From: an uncultured Agathobacter sp.
GTDB taxonomy: Bacteria > Bacillota > Clostridia > Lachnospirales > Lachnospiraceae
DNA length: 64,000 nucleotides
Assembly (NCBI GenBank): GCA_945910395.1
Contig: CAMDYX010000003.1
Location: 41,399 to 105,398, forward strand
Direction: 5' to 3'
The notes under the pieces were generated by a model. It was given only the letters and a program-made list of their open reading frames with translations, did no database searches and had not been told where the DNA came from. The first letter of the stretch is position 1; the number at the start of each line of letters is the position of its first letter. Positions 1-8,920 of this stretch are shown piece by piece. Made by a program: the position numbers and the translations under genes.

Positions 1-142
1 GTCCTAAGGAGCGCAGGGAAAGTGCCATCTCATCGGTCATCTCATACCCAAACTTTTCTGCCGCCGCAGGCCATGCAATCCGATAATATTTTTCCGTATC
101 GATCAGCGTTCCGTCCAAATCAAATATTACACAGCTTCCCAT
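1..142 (-). CDS. HAD-family hydrolase, N-terminal fragment
   Basis: This is the first 47 codons of a minus-strand gene that runs off the window edge. The N-terminus carries the HAD motif I FDLDGT (residues 7-12), whose first Asp is the phosphoryl nucleophile and whose second is the general acid. The residues that follow (TLIDTEKYY and on) resemble the cap start of beta-phosphoglucomutase-like or phosphatase-type HAD proteins. A GGAAGGAG ribosome binding site lies just upstream of the ATG. The substrate cannot be inferred from this fragment. Confidence 0.85.
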   Translation of the reverse strand, partial: MGSCVIFDLDGTLIDTEKYYRIAWPAAAEKFGYEMTDEMALSLRSLG

Positions 143-204
143 ATTTCATACTCCTTCCATGTTTTTTGATCACTTACTACTTCTTTCCATTTTTCAAAAT
201 TGAG

Positions 205-540
205 TTTCGTACTTGATTGATAAATTGTATAATTTCGCCGGTCATTTTTCTTCCTGTACCTAAAATCTTTGAAAAAAACCGCTTTTTAAGCGCTTTTTAT
301 GGTCAATTGTATTATTTCGGCAGATACATTTTAGCCTGTACCTAAGAAATTGAAAATATTAGGTATACAGCGAAGTCCACTCTTCGAGATAATACAATTC
401 GCTTGAAAAAGCCGCATTTCGAAGCTGTTTTTCATGATTTTTAGGTATATGGTGACTTTTACACCTCAAATCTTTCCAAATCCCGCACTTCTGATTTAAA
501 TATATAAAATTCATTCGGAAACACTTTCCCAGAATATGAA
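205..540. repeat. B-type intergenic repeat B1 ending in an A-type arm
   Basis: The gap between the HAD start and the dinB stop is almost filled by one B-type repeat of about 290 bp. Recognisable modules are ATTGTATAATTTCGCC, the pair TACCTAA...TTAGGTA near the centre, a second ACCTAAAATC-type box with its inverted counterpart late in the element, and ATAATACAATTC. It closes with an A-type arm (AAAATTCATTC then GGAAACAC) just before the dinB stop codon. Similar copies lie near 5.5, 15.9, 51.9 and 55.9 kb. I see no gene in this stretch. Confidence 0.8.
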
Positions 541-1752
541 TTACTTTTTTCGCTCCGTTTCCTCTTCCCCCATAGCGGAGGCCCTCATTACAGCATTGAA
601 ACCAAATCGGTTTCTTATGGAATCCATTGCCTTATCCAACCGCTCCAGCTTCTCATAATCCGTATCATCGAAGAGCTTCATCTGCCTGCCACAGTCCTCC
701 TTTGAAACCTTCGTTGTGGCAACTCCAAGCAAACGAATCGGCGTGCCATCCCATTTTTCATCAAACAGCTTACAAACCATGGCATAGATTTCCTGGGTAA
801 TGTTCGTTGCCGTAGGAAGCGCCCCCTGATGAGAAGCTCTGGTTAAGTTGTTAAAGCGAAACTGCACGCTTACGGATTCCACCTTCACGTCATCTCTTCG
901 AAGCCGCTGACATACATGATCCGTAAGGTCTCTTAGAATCTCCTTTGCGGTCTTTGCATCCGTTACGTCGAAGGAGATGGTTGTAGAATTGCTGTAGCCC
1001 TTGGCGTCCGGTCTTATGGGCTCCACTTTTGAGTCATCCAAGCCGTTTGCGTAGCGCCAAAGCACATCCCCCTGCTTTTTTAGCACCCGGGTTATCATAT
1101 CCCGGTCGGCATTTGCAAGGTCTCCGATAGTGCGGATTCCAATCTCATTCAGTCGTTTTGTGGCAGCCTTTCCTGCAAAGAACAAATCCCCAACGGGAAG
1201 GGGCCACATCTTCTTTTCCATCTCCTCCGGGAAAAGTGTATGCACCTTATCCGGCTTTTCAAAGTCACTGGCCATTTTTGCCAGCAATTTGCAGGAGGAA
1301 ATTCCCACGTTCACGGTAAATCCCAGTTCCTTTTTGATCTGATCCTTGATCCGATTCGCGGCCTCCACCGGAGCACCAAACAGTCTGCCTGTTCCGGTCA
1401 TGTCCATAAAAGCCTCATCCACCGAGAATTGCTCGATCCGATCTGTATATTGATTTAGGATACGAATAAAAGCCGCAGACATTTCCTGATACAATCCATG
1501 TCGCGGCTTTACCAATACAAGGTTCGGGCACTTTTTAAGCGCATCTACTACCGGCTCTCCGGTGGTTACCTTATACTTTTTTGCTGGGATGGATTTTGCC
1601 AAAATCACTCCGTGGCGGGATTCGATATCTCCTCCCACCGCCGAAGGAATCAGCCTCAGGTCAACGGTCTCCCCATGTCTTAACCGGTCTACCGCCTCCC
1701 ATGACAAAAAAGCACTATTTACATCAATATGAAAAATTACTCGTTCCGGCAC
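541..1752 (-). CDS. dinB: DNA polymerase IV (Y-family)
   Basis: This is a Y-family translesion polymerase of 403 aa, somewhat longer than E. coli DinB (351 aa). The catalytic carboxylates are visible: Asp10 in FHIDVNSAF and Asp112/Glu113 in FSVDEAFMD. A C-terminal QMKLF (about 357-361) fits the beta-clamp binding motif, followed by about 40 charged residues. The start is GTG at 1752, preceded by AGGAGG four bases upstream, which lies in the 14-base gap after the chemotaxis receptor stop, so the two genes probably share a transcript. In this family the role is error-prone lesion bypass. No LexA-type box was seen nearby. Confidence 0.96.
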   Translation of the reverse strand: MPERVIFHIDVNSAFLSWEAVDRLRHGETVDLRLIPSAVGGDIESRHGVILAKSIPAKKYKVTTGEPVVDALKKCPNLVLVKPRHGLYQEMSAAFIRILNQYTDRIEQFSVDEAFMDMTGTGRLFGAPVEAANRIKDQIKKELGFTVNVGISSCKLLAKMASDFEKPDKVHTLFPEEMEKKMWPLPVGDLFFAGKAATKRLNEIGIRTIGDLANADRDMITRVLKKQGDVLWRYANGLDDSKVEPIRPDAKGYSNSTTISFDVTDAKTAKEILRDLTDHVCQRLRRDDVKVESVSVQFRFNNLTRASHQGALPTATNITQEIYAMVCKLFDEKWDGTPIRLLGVATTKVSKEDCGRQMKLFDDTDYEKLERLDKAMDSIRNRFGFNAVMRASAMGEEETERKK

Positions 1753-1766
1753 AATGCCTCCTGCAA

Positions 1767-3269
1767 TTACTCTCCGTCCGTATTCTCTGTGTATCTGTCG
1801 ATGATCTTGACAGTATCAATCAAAGCTTCCATCAGTTCCTTTGCCCGCTTTGCATTCTCCGTACAGTCATCTCCTAAGCGTACTGCCTCTGTTGCACTTG
1901 CGGCAACCTCTTCACTTACAGAAGAAATATGGGTAATACTGTCAACGATTGCATCATTGGAAGTAAGAATTTCATCAATCTGCTGGTAGATCTTTCCCAC
2001 AATGCTGCTAAGACCGGACATATGATCTCCGATTTCGCCAAACTGGTTTCTCGCATTGTCAATTAGTATGCGTTCCTCGTTGGATACTTCAATGACATTG
2101 TCCACCGTTTTCTTTGCGGTGTCCGCATTGCTCGTAAGCTCTGCTACAATGCCCTGAATATCCTCCGTAAGACTTCTTGTCTCGTCTGCAAGCTTACGGA
2201 TTTCATCCGCAACTACCGCAAAGCCTCTTCCCGCTTCGCCTGCTCTTGCACTTTCAATGGATGCGTTTAAGGAAAGCAGGTTTGTCTGCTCTGAAATATT
2301 AGAAATCTGCTGGGTAATTTCGGCAACCTTTCTGGCATTCTCAATAAGTCCTTCCACCGAGCTTACCACCTGCTCATTTGCAGCCTTTGTCTTTTCGGAC
2401 TGCTCATGAAGGTGTTTTGCCGCATTCTGCCCCTCTGCAACCGCCTTTGCGGAATCCTCGGAAAGACTGATCATCTGATCCGATATATTCTTCGTCTCCT
2501 GTATCATCTCCTGAATCTTGCTCGTCATAAGGGTCTGCTGTCCAATACTCTCGGTATTGCTGTTATTACCTGCAGAAATATCACTTAACGCATTTGCAGT
2601 AGATTCCACATTTGCATCCAGGGTATTCATAAATTCGCCGGCTTTTGCAGAATTCTTCTTTACCGTTGCAACAACGGAAAGAACCTCTCTAAGAAGCGTT
2701 TCGCTCTTTTCCTGTTCTGCCTTAACCGAACTTAACTTTTCCTCGTTGTTCTGATTTGAAATCTTTGTGGTGGAGCATAATACCAGCACATATACAACTA
2801 CTGCCGCTGCCTGAAGCAACAGCGTTGTACTGTTTATTGCTGCACCGGAATGCATCTGGCGCAAAATAGCAATCACATAGACAACATCTAACAGATTGAT
2901 GCCGCCAAATACAAATGCCATGCATTTTACCAGTTTGTAGTCATAATACAGAATGTAAACCACGGTAACCGGAAAAACAATGACATATACCATGTCATTC
3001 TTTGCTCCAAAAACCACCAGCGCATACATCAGCATATATCCAAATAAGGAAATGTATTTAAACTGCTGCGGCATAAGCTTTCTTGTCACAAAATCCGCAA
3101 TGAGCGTTCCAAACAAAACCACCTCAACAATCAGCATAAACATAAAGGAAATGTTTCCCTGCTTGAAATCATTGAAATATCCAAATATCATGAATAAATC
3201 AATAATTGTAATGTAGATGAGCGCAACCCTGTTAACCTGCGCAATTCCTGCCTCTTTTGTTTTCGCCAT
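1767..3269 (-). CDS. Methyl-accepting chemotaxis protein with membrane sensor and no extracellular domain
   Basis: The N-terminal 170 or so residues form about six hydrophobic helices with only short loops, so there is no obvious periplasmic ligand domain. The rest is a long coiled-coil signalling domain. The hairpin tip is clear ([20 protein letters not shown] and then [15 protein letters not shown]), the conserved CheA/CheW contact region. The start is taken at an ATG with GGGG eight bases upstream; an ATG 11 codons earlier (3302) has a poorer site. The gene lies 14 bases before dinB. The input may be sensed in the membrane or cytoplasm. The signal is unknown. Confidence 0.93.
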   Translation of the reverse strand: MAKTKEAGIAQVNRVALIYITIIDLFMIFGYFNDFKQGNISFMFMLIVEVVLFGTLIADFVTRKLMPQQFKYISLFGYMLMYALVVFGAKNDMVYVIVFPVTVVYILYYDYKLVKCMAFVFGGINLLDVVYVIAILRQMHSGAAINSTTLLLQAAAVVVYVLVLCSTTKISNQNNEEKLSSVKAEQEKSETLLREVLSVVATVKKNSAKAGEFMNTLDANVESTANALSDISAGNNSNTESIGQQTLMTSKIQEMIQETKNISDQMISLSEDSAKAVAEGQNAAKHLHEQSEKTKAANEQVVSSVEGLIENARKVAEITQQISNISEQTNLLSLNASIESARAGEAGRGFAVVADEIRKLADETRSLTEDIQGIVAELTSNADTAKKTVDNVIEVSNEERILIDNARNQFGEIGDHMSGLSSIVGKIYQQIDEILTSNDAIVDSITHISSVSEEVAASATEAVRLGDDCTENAKRAKELMEALIDTVKIIDRYTENTDGE

Positions 3270-3325
3270 GCACTTTACCCCGTTTTTTTCAATCCCCGGC
3301 ATATAGATATGCCGAAAAAAACACC

Positions 3326-4336
3326 TTATAGCAACTGTATTCCGTTTTTCTCACACTCTTTGACAACCTCTGGCGGCCAGATGGAGCTCTGAACCTCTCC
3401 GATGTGCGCTTTCCGAAGGAAGAACATACAGATACGTGACTGACCGATTCCTCCGCCGATGGTATATGGAAGCTCCTTGTTTAAAACGGCCTTCTGGAAT
3501 GGAAGCTTTGCCCGGTCCATACATCCCGCAATCTCAAGCTGGGACTTTAGGGACTTCTCATCTACACGGATACCCATGGATGATAATTCAAGGGCAATAT
3601 CCAGAACCGGGTAATATACGATAATATCTGCATTTAACTCCCAGTCGTCATAATCCGGTGCTCTTCCGTCATGTGGCTTTCCGTCTCCAAGTGCACCGCC
3701 GATTTTCATAAGACAAACCGCACCCTTTGCCTTTGCTATGTAATACTCCCGCTCCTTTGGAGTGTTATCCGGGAACATCTCCTCCAATTCCTCTGTTGTA
3801 ATAAAGAAAATATCCTTTGGTAAGATCAGATCCACAAAGTCATACTGGATAGAAACATACTGCTCAGTCTTACGAAGACACTTATATACGGTTCGAACCG
3901 TCTCCTTTAAAAAGTCAAGATTGCGATCCTCTTTGCTGATGATTTTCTCCCAATCCCACTGATCCACAAAAATCGAGTGGATGTTATCGGTTTCCTCATC
4001 CCTGCGGATCGCGTTCATATCCGTATAGATGCCCTCTCCCAGAGAAAATCCATACTTTTTCAAGGCATATCGTTTCCATTTTGCCAGAGACTGCACGACC
4101 TCCGCTTCCTTCTCGTCCTGCTCTTTAATTCCAAAGTTAACCGGTCTCTCGTATCCATTCAGATTATCGTTCAGTCCTGTATCCGGGTCTACGAAAAGCG
4201 GTGCGGATACACGCTTTAGATTCAATCTTTGTGCCAGTAGAGACTGAAAAAAGTCTTTTACCATTTTAATTCCAAGCTGGGTATCGTGAAGATCAAGCTC
4301 GGAATGATAATCCTTAGGTATCATGAGTTGTTCCAT
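3326..4336 (-). CDS. asnA: Aspartate--ammonia ligase (AsnA type)
   Basis: The product (336 aa, the usual size) is the ammonia-dependent asparagine synthetase related to class II aminoacyl-tRNA synthetases. It converts aspartate, ATP and ammonia to asparagine. Recognisable conserved blocks include the N-terminal DTQLGIKMVKDFF, SAPLFVDPDTGLND, the FVDQWDWEK region and the C-terminal GGGIGQSR with a class II motif 3-like Arg. AGAGGAAT lies eight bases before the ATG. A sigma-A-like promoter lies about 60 bases upstream. The leader is too short to hold a T-box. Confidence 0.97.
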   Translation of the reverse strand: MEQLMIPKDYHSELDLHDTQLGIKMVKDFFQSLLAQRLNLKRVSAPLFVDPDTGLNDNLNGYERPVNFGIKEQDEKEAEVVQSLAKWKRYALKKYGFSLGEGIYTDMNAIRRDEETDNIHSIFVDQWDWEKIISKEDRNLDFLKETVRTVYKCLRKTEQYVSIQYDFVDLILPKDIFFITTEELEEMFPDNTPKEREYYIAKAKGAVCLMKIGGALGDGKPHDGRAPDYDDWELNADIIVYYPVLDIALELSSMGIRVDEKSLKSQLEIAGCMDRAKLPFQKAVLNKELPYTIGGGIGQSRICMFFLRKAHIGEVQSSIWPPEVVKECEKNGIQLL

Positions 4337-4394
4337 TGTTATTCCTCTTCCATTTCTATTTGCTTATGATAAGCACCTATTTTTTCACTTCTAT

Positions 4395-4422
4395 AGTATA
4401 ACACTTTATGGAATCTTTGCAA
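4395..4422 (-). promoter_or_regulatory. Probable sigma-A promoter of asnA
   Basis: Read on the minus strand this is TTGCAA, a 16-base spacer, then TATACT. It is the best match in the short gap upstream of asnA and would give a leader of roughly 50 bases. Confidence 0.55.
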
Positions 4423-4496
4423 TTATGAAGTTGCTTTAGAGTATGGAAATTTACAAATGAATATGCTAATATTAATCGATGCGGGAGGAAAAACTC

Positions 4497-4922
4497 ATGC
4501 GAAAAGAAGATATGACTGTGGCTTCCTATTTACTGGAAGCAATTACAATTATTTTAGGTGTCGCATATATCGGATTGCAGCTGATTTACGGTATAAAGTA
4601 TCATATCGAGCCTTATCGTTATCTTACGAATATCCTTGCGGGGATTCTTCTGTATGCCGTGCTCACTTTACTCGCCCATTATCCGGAGCGGGTACACAGA
4701 CTACCGGCGGAAGCCTTCACTCCCGATATCCGCAGACTGACCATCTGGATGCTTCGATGGATCAAGCTTGTCTTCATTGCCAGTCTTTTAGTCCCCTGCA
4801 TTTTTGATGTGTTTGGAATACAGATCCGGGATACCTCCTGCCTGTTTGTAATCGGGCTGATCATTCTGATTCTTGTATTCTACGAATACCGCATCATACG
4901 GATTCTAAAAAAGCGGAAGTAG
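4497..4922 (+). CDS. Small four-helix membrane protein, unknown function
   Basis: This is a 141-residue hydrophobic protein with four predicted helices (about residues 9-33, 41-64, 83-104 and 111-132) and a basic tail ending KKRK. I do not recognise the family. The start is placed at the ATG with GGGAGG nine bases upstream; an in-frame ATG six codons earlier overlaps that binding site and is less likely. It is transcribed divergently from asnA and followed by an A-type repeat. Confidence 0.75.
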   Translation: MRKEDMTVASYLLEAITIILGVAYIGLQLIYGIKYHIEPYRYLTNILAGILLYAVLTLLAHYPERVHRLPAEAFTPDIRRLTIWMLRWIKLVFIASLLVPCIFDVFGIQIRDTSCLFVIGLIILILVFYEYRIIRILKKRK

Positions 4923-4960
4923 AAGAATACCATTTTAAAGTTTCATTTCGAATAATTTCT

Positions 4961-5140
4961 CACATTTCAGATTTGTGTACTCGAATGAATTTGCATATTC
5001 TATTGCAGACACGCTTTCGCTTGGGACGGAATGTAGCGGTACTAAATTCGCAATAAATTGCTCATCAAGTACCGACATTCCTTTACAGTCTGCAATGAAA
5101 ATAGCAAAATTCATTCTCAGCAACACAAATCCGAAATGAG
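4961..5140. repeat. A-type palindromic repeat A1 (divergent copy)
   Basis: The outer arms CAGATTTGTGT...GAATGAATTT and their inverse AAATTCATTC...CACAAATCCG match the A family, and the core keeps AGCGGTACTAAATTCGC and AATTGCTCAT. The inner arm differs (TGCAGAC/GTCTGCA in place of GAATCAGAAC). It fills the gap between the small membrane protein and the TSCPD gene. The core is inverted relative to copies A2 and A3. Confidence 0.75.
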
Positions 5141-5181
5141 GTAAAAATTTTAAAAATACTAACATGAAAAAGGAGATTCAT

Positions 5182-5427
5182 ATGGAAAAGCATGTAACTT
5201 ACAAAACAAAGGGTGTATGTTCCCAGCAGATTGATTTGGACCTTGTTGACGGAATCGTCCACAATGTAAAATTTACCGGTGGATGCCGCGGCAACACACA
5301 GGGCGTTGCAAGACTTGCAGAGGGAATGAGCGCAGAAGAGATTATAAAGAGATGCAAGGGCATTGAATGCCGTGGGGATAATTCCTGTCCGAACCAACTC
5401 GCCCTTGCGCTGGAACAGAATCTATAA
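5182..5427 (+). CDS. TSCPD-domain protein (TIGR03905-like)
   Basis: The 81-residue product has the features of the short TSCPD family: a GGCRGNTQG segment, EGMSAEEII, a CKGIECRGDNSCPNQLA segment and a C-terminal LALALEQN. Cysteines at conserved positions suggest a metal-binding or thiol-dependent role, but the function of the family is not established. It resembles the C-terminal domain of some class II ribonucleotide reductases. AAGGAG six bases before the ATG fixes the start; an ATG six codons earlier lies in front of that site. Confidence 0.85.
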   Translation: MEKHVTYKTKGVCSQQIDLDLVDGIVHNVKFTGGCRGNTQGVARLAEGMSAEEIIKRCKGIECRGDNSCPNQLALALEQNL

Positions 5428-5683
5428 TTGTATGATTTTGACGTATAAATTTTATGCTCTGCCTAAAATCAATGGAAAAATGCGGATTTTTGGCAACTTT
5501 TAGGGACGATTGTATGATTTGGCTAGGTGAATTTTTATCTATACCTAAGAATTGACATTTCCTTAGGTACACAGCAAAATTAAAGTCGCTAAATCATACA
5601 ATCGACCGCAAAAACACGGTTTTTCAGCGTCTTTTTTGTAAAAATTAGGTATGCAGAAATTTTTATAGCTCAAAATAGGAAAA
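5428..5683. repeat. B-type intergenic repeat B2 (divergent)
   Basis: This begins right after the TSCPD stop codon. The order of modules is as in B1: AATTGTATGATT, GCCTAAAATC, GATTGTATGATTT, TACCTAAG with TTAGGTAC, AATCATACAATCG and AATTAGGTATGC. The central TACCTAAG...CTTAGGTA can form a hairpin. The copy is clearly more divergent than those at 15.8, 51.8 and 55.7 kb, which resemble one another closely. No gene is seen between 5428 and 5888. Confidence 0.7.
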
Positions 5684-5716
5684 AGTGGAGTTGCAGTCGG
5701 GCAACTCCATTTTTTA
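5684..5716 (+). terminator. Rho-independent terminator after the TSCPD gene
   Basis: The stem TGGAGTTGC / GCAACTCCA has a six-base loop and is followed by six T. It lies downstream of the B2 repeat, so the repeat is inside the predicted transcript. Confidence 0.85.
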
Positions 5717-5728
5717 TGTTCCTTTTTA

Positions 5729-5889
5729 CATTTGTGTGTCTATAAATGAATTTTGCTATTTGAATCAGAACGTTTAAAAAGCGTCGGCACTTAATGAGCA
5801 AATACTTACGAATTTAGTACCGTTACGCTTTTTACAAACGAGAGTGGGTTCTGATTCAAATATGCAAATTCATTCAGACACACAAATCT
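5729..5889. repeat. A-type palindromic repeat A2
   Basis: A full-length copy with arms (TTTGTGTGTC...GAATGAATTTTGC and the inverse ending GACACACAAA), an inner TTTGAATCAGAAC / GTTCTGATTCAAA pair, and the core AAAAAGCGTCGGCACT...AGTACC...ACGCTTTTT. The whole unit can fold as one long imperfect stem. The right end touches the nadE stop codon. Confidence 0.85.
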
Positions 5890-7799
5890 TACCGAATACT
5901 TTCCAGTTCATCCATCCAGATTCTGCCGCTGGCATCCGATGGCATGCGAAGGTCGCCCCTTGGCGATACCGCAACAGTTCCAACCTTCGGTCCGTCCGGC
6001 AGGCAGGATCGTTTGAACTGCTGAGCAAAAAATCTTCGATAAAAATTCTTAAGCCATTTCAAAATAAACGCATCCTCATATTTACCGGCAAATGCAATTT
6101 TTGCAAGACGATAAATTTTCTTTGGAGCAAATCCGAAACGAAGCATATTGTATAGGAAAAAGTCATGAAGCTCATAAGGTCCCACCAGATCTTCGGTTTT
6201 CTGTGAGATTTTTCCATCCTCCGGCGGCAAAAGCTCTGGTGATACCGGGGTGTCTAACACATCAAAAAGCACCTTTTTCAGCACCTCGTCCTGACTTGTA
6301 TCCGCATAAAAACGCACCAGGTGGCGAACCAGGGTTTTTGGAACGGAGGAGTTTACCGCATACATGGACATGTGATCTCCGTTGTAGGTGGCCCATCCAA
6401 GAGCAAGCTCTGAAAGGTCTCCGGTTCCGATGACCATTCCCCCGGTCTTGTTGGCAATATCCATAAGAATCTGGGTGCGCTCTCTTGCCTGCCCATTCTC
6501 GTAGGTCACATCATGAATGGCTGCATCATGCTCGATGTCCCTGAAATGAATATTTACAGCATCTTTAATATCAACCTCCTTAAAGGTTGCCTTTAAGGAG
6601 TGAATCAGGCTTACCGCGTTGTCATAGGTACGGTCTGTGGTTCCGAATCCCGGCATGGTTACTGCCACAATATCCCCATGATCCCTGCCAAGTAAATCAA
6701 AGGCACGCACCGTCACCAAAAGCGCCAGGGTAGAATCCAGTCCGCCGGAAATCCCCACCACCGCGGTTTTGGAGTTGGTATGCTCCAGACGCTTCTTTAG
6801 TCCCATTGCCTGAATGTTTAAGATTTCTTCGCAGCGCTCGCTACGCCTTTCCTTGTCCTTTGGCACAAATGGTGCCGGGTCCACAAACCGGGTCAGCTTG
6901 GTATCCTCGATTTCCAGCTCAAAAGGGATTCCAATATGAGTATCCACCGTCTCAAAGGTGGTCATCCTTCTTCGGTCCGCTTCCAGACGCTCCACATCCA
7001 GCTCCGCCAAAACCACGCCCTCTGTAAAACGTTTGGACTCCGCCAGTATATGTCCGTTTTCCACAATCAGGTCATGTCCGGAATATACCACATCCTGGGT
7101 GGATTCCCCGTCTCCTGCGGATGCGTAGATATATCCGCAAACCAGCCGGGCGGACTGTCCTTTTACAAGCTCTCTTCGATAAGCTGCTTTTCCTGTCGTC
7201 TCATCCGATGCGGAAAGGTTTACAATCACGGTAGCCCCCGCCATCGCATGACGGATGCTTGGGGGCTGCAGGGTCCAGAGATCCTCACACAGTTCTGCCG
7301 ACAGCTTCAGTTTTGGATAATTCTTACAGTAAAAAATCAGATCGGTCTGTACCGGCACAATGCTTCCGTCCGGCAGAATCTCATCACAGTCCAGCTTCCC
7401 ACCGGATACAAAATGTCTTGCTTCATAGAATTCATTGTAGTTTGGAAGATAGGTTTTCGGAACCAGACCAAGAATCTCTCCTTTACATACAACAGCCGCC
7501 ACATTGTACAGCTTCCCACTGATTTCATAGGGAAGCCCCACAAAATAAACCGCATCATAAGAGGTGCTTGCCTCTTTGATTCGCATAAGCTCTTCTTTTG
7601 CCGAGGTGATTAATTTTTCCTGCAAAAACAAATCGTTACAGGTATAGCCTGTAATACATAACTCTGGAAAAACCACTACCTTTGCACCGGCTTCTGCCGT
7701 CTGCTTCATATACCTTCGAATCACTTGTCCGTTATATGTGGTATCAGCAACTCTTATTTTTGGTGTTACCGCTGCTACCTTTACAAATCCGTCTCTCAA
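5889..7799 (-). CDS. nadE: Glutamine-dependent NAD+ synthase
   Basis: A two-domain enzyme of 636 aa. The N-terminal nitrilase-type glutaminase shows the triad Glu46 (FPEL), Lys115 (VPKTYLPNY) and Cys171 (AELCEDLW). The C-terminal ATP-pyrophosphatase domain has the P-loop SGGLDS at 351-356. It makes NAD+ from deamido-NAD+ with ammonia channelled from glutamine. The start is TTG at 7799: its TTGA overlaps the Hsp33 stop, and AAAGGAG lies about eight bases upstream inside the Hsp33 gene. Translational coupling to Hsp33 is likely. Confidence 0.96.
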   Translation of the reverse strand: MRDGFVKVAAVTPKIRVADTTYNGQVIRRYMKQTAEAGAKVVVFPELCITGYTCNDLFLQEKLITSAKEELMRIKEASTSYDAVYFVGLPYEISGKLYNVAAVVCKGEILGLVPKTYLPNYNEFYEARHFVSGGKLDCDEILPDGSIVPVQTDLIFYCKNYPKLKLSAELCEDLWTLQPPSIRHAMAGATVIVNLSASDETTGKAAYRRELVKGQSARLVCGYIYASAGDGESTQDVVYSGHDLIVENGHILAESKRFTEGVVLAELDVERLEADRRRMTTFETVDTHIGIPFELEIEDTKLTRFVDPAPFVPKDKERRSERCEEILNIQAMGLKKRLEHTNSKTAVVGISGGLDSTLALLVTVRAFDLLGRDHGDIVAVTMPGFGTTDRTYDNAVSLIHSLKATFKEVDIKDAVNIHFRDIEHDAAIHDVTYENGQARERTQILMDIANKTGGMVIGTGDLSELALGWATYNGDHMSMYAVNSSVPKTLVRHLVRFYADTSQDEVLKKVLFDVLDTPVSPELLPPEDGKISQKTEDLVGPYELHDFFLYNMLRFGFAPKKIYRLAKIAFAGKYEDAFILKWLKNFYRRFFAQQFKRSCLPDGPKVGTVAVSPRGDLRMPSDASGRIWMDELESIR

Positions 7800-8665
7800 C
7801 CTCGAATCTCCTTTAACTCATCTATGCCAAACTGATATGCCTTATTGCAGAACTGGCACTTTACTTCGATACTCTCCCCATCATTTATGATATCCTCCAG
7901 ATCCTTTTTGCTGATGGTTGCAAGGGCACGGGATACTTTTTCCTTCGAACAGTCACAGGAAAAAGCGGCAGGAATGGTATCCGTTACCACAAGGTTCATT
8001 TCTCCCAAAATTTCTTCTAGGATTTCCTCCGGAGTAAGGCCCTTTTCCAGCATTTCCGTTACGGAAGAGATTTCTCCGATTCTTTTTTCCAGCTTTTCAA
8101 TGACATCATCCGGGGTAAAGGGCATCAGCTGAATGATAAATCCACCGGCCTGCTTAACCGAACCGTCGGTGTCAATCAGTACACCAAGTCCAACCGCAGA
8201 AGGAATCTGCTCTGAGGTCGCAAAGTAATAAGTCAGATCCTCAGCGATTTCGCCGGTCTGAAGCTGGCACTGTCCCACATAGGGCTCCTTCATTCCAAGA
8301 TCCTTAATAACGCTCAACACCCCAAGATCCAAGGCTCCTCCCACATCAAGCTTTCCGATTTTATTCGGAGGCAGATCTACATTTGGATTTACTGCAAAGC
8401 CTTTGACATTTCCTTTTGAGTCAGCGGTTACCGTAAGTCCCTGTGCCGGTCCGCTGCACTGAATCTGAAGCGTCAAAAGGTCCTTCTCTCCCTTCATCAT
8501 GCTGCCCATCATGGCTCCGCCGGTCAAAAGCCGGCCAAGTGCCGCAGTCATGGTGGGAGATGTATTGTGATCGATTCTTGCGGTTTCCACCATCTCCCTT
8601 GAAGTAATTGCAAATGCGCGAATGCTGCTGTCCGCCGCTGTCGCACGCACAATATAGTCTGACAT
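7796..8665 (-). CDS. hslO: Redox-regulated chaperone Hsp33
   Basis: The 289 aa match the Hsp33 family length. The C-terminal zinc/redox switch is intact: CxC at 237/239 and CxxC at 270/273. In this family oxidation forms disulfides, releases zinc and activates holdase function in the cytoplasm. AAGGAG precedes the ATG. The gene overlaps nadE by four bases, so oxidative-stress folding and NAD synthesis appear to be co-transcribed. Confidence 0.97.
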   Translation of the reverse strand: MSDYIVRATAADSSIRAFAITSREMVETARIDHNTSPTMTAALGRLLTGGAMMGSMMKGEKDLLTLQIQCSGPAQGLTVTADSKGNVKGFAVNPNVDLPPNKIGKLDVGGALDLGVLSVIKDLGMKEPYVGQCQLQTGEIAEDLTYYFATSEQIPSAVGLGVLIDTDGSVKQAGGFIIQLMPFTPDDVIEKLEKRIGEISSVTEMLEKGLTPEEILEEILGEMNLVVTDTIPAAFSCDCSKEKVSRALATISKKDLEDIINDGESIEVKCQFCNKAYQFGIDELKEIRG

Positions 8666-8750
8666 ATTTTTATTTCTCCTTTATTTTCTCATCTTTTTTC
8701 TTTTCTATTCTTTTCTCGATTGTTTTACGAATTCTGATTTTTTTACCTCT

Positions 8751-8920
8751 TTTCGGAATTGTGTTCCTGAGAATGAATTTTGCTATTTGAATCAGAACGT
8801 TTAAAAAGCGTCGGTACTTAATGAGCAATTTATTGCGAATTTAGTACCGCTACGCTTTTTACAAACGAGAGTGGGTTCTGATTCAAATATGCAAATTCAT
8901 TCAGGAACTCTTTTCCGAAA
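8751..8920. repeat. A-type palindromic repeat A3, overlapping a gene end
   Basis: A full-length A copy, nearly the same as A2 in core sequence. The outer arms are TTTCGGAATTGTGTTCCTGA and the inverse ending CTTTTCCGAAA. The right arm enters the methyltransferase gene: its last codons (ISEKSS) and TGA stop are read from element sequence. Confidence 0.88.

Noticed and set aside
4337..4496. T-box leader for asnA
   Set aside because: The upstream region is about 140 bases, shared with a divergent gene, and lacks a T-box sequence or an antiterminator.
8751..8920. A-type repeats as ordinary rho-independent terminators
   Set aside because: They lack a terminal T run after the stem, and true terminators with T runs occur separately, for example at 5684-5716, outside the repeats.
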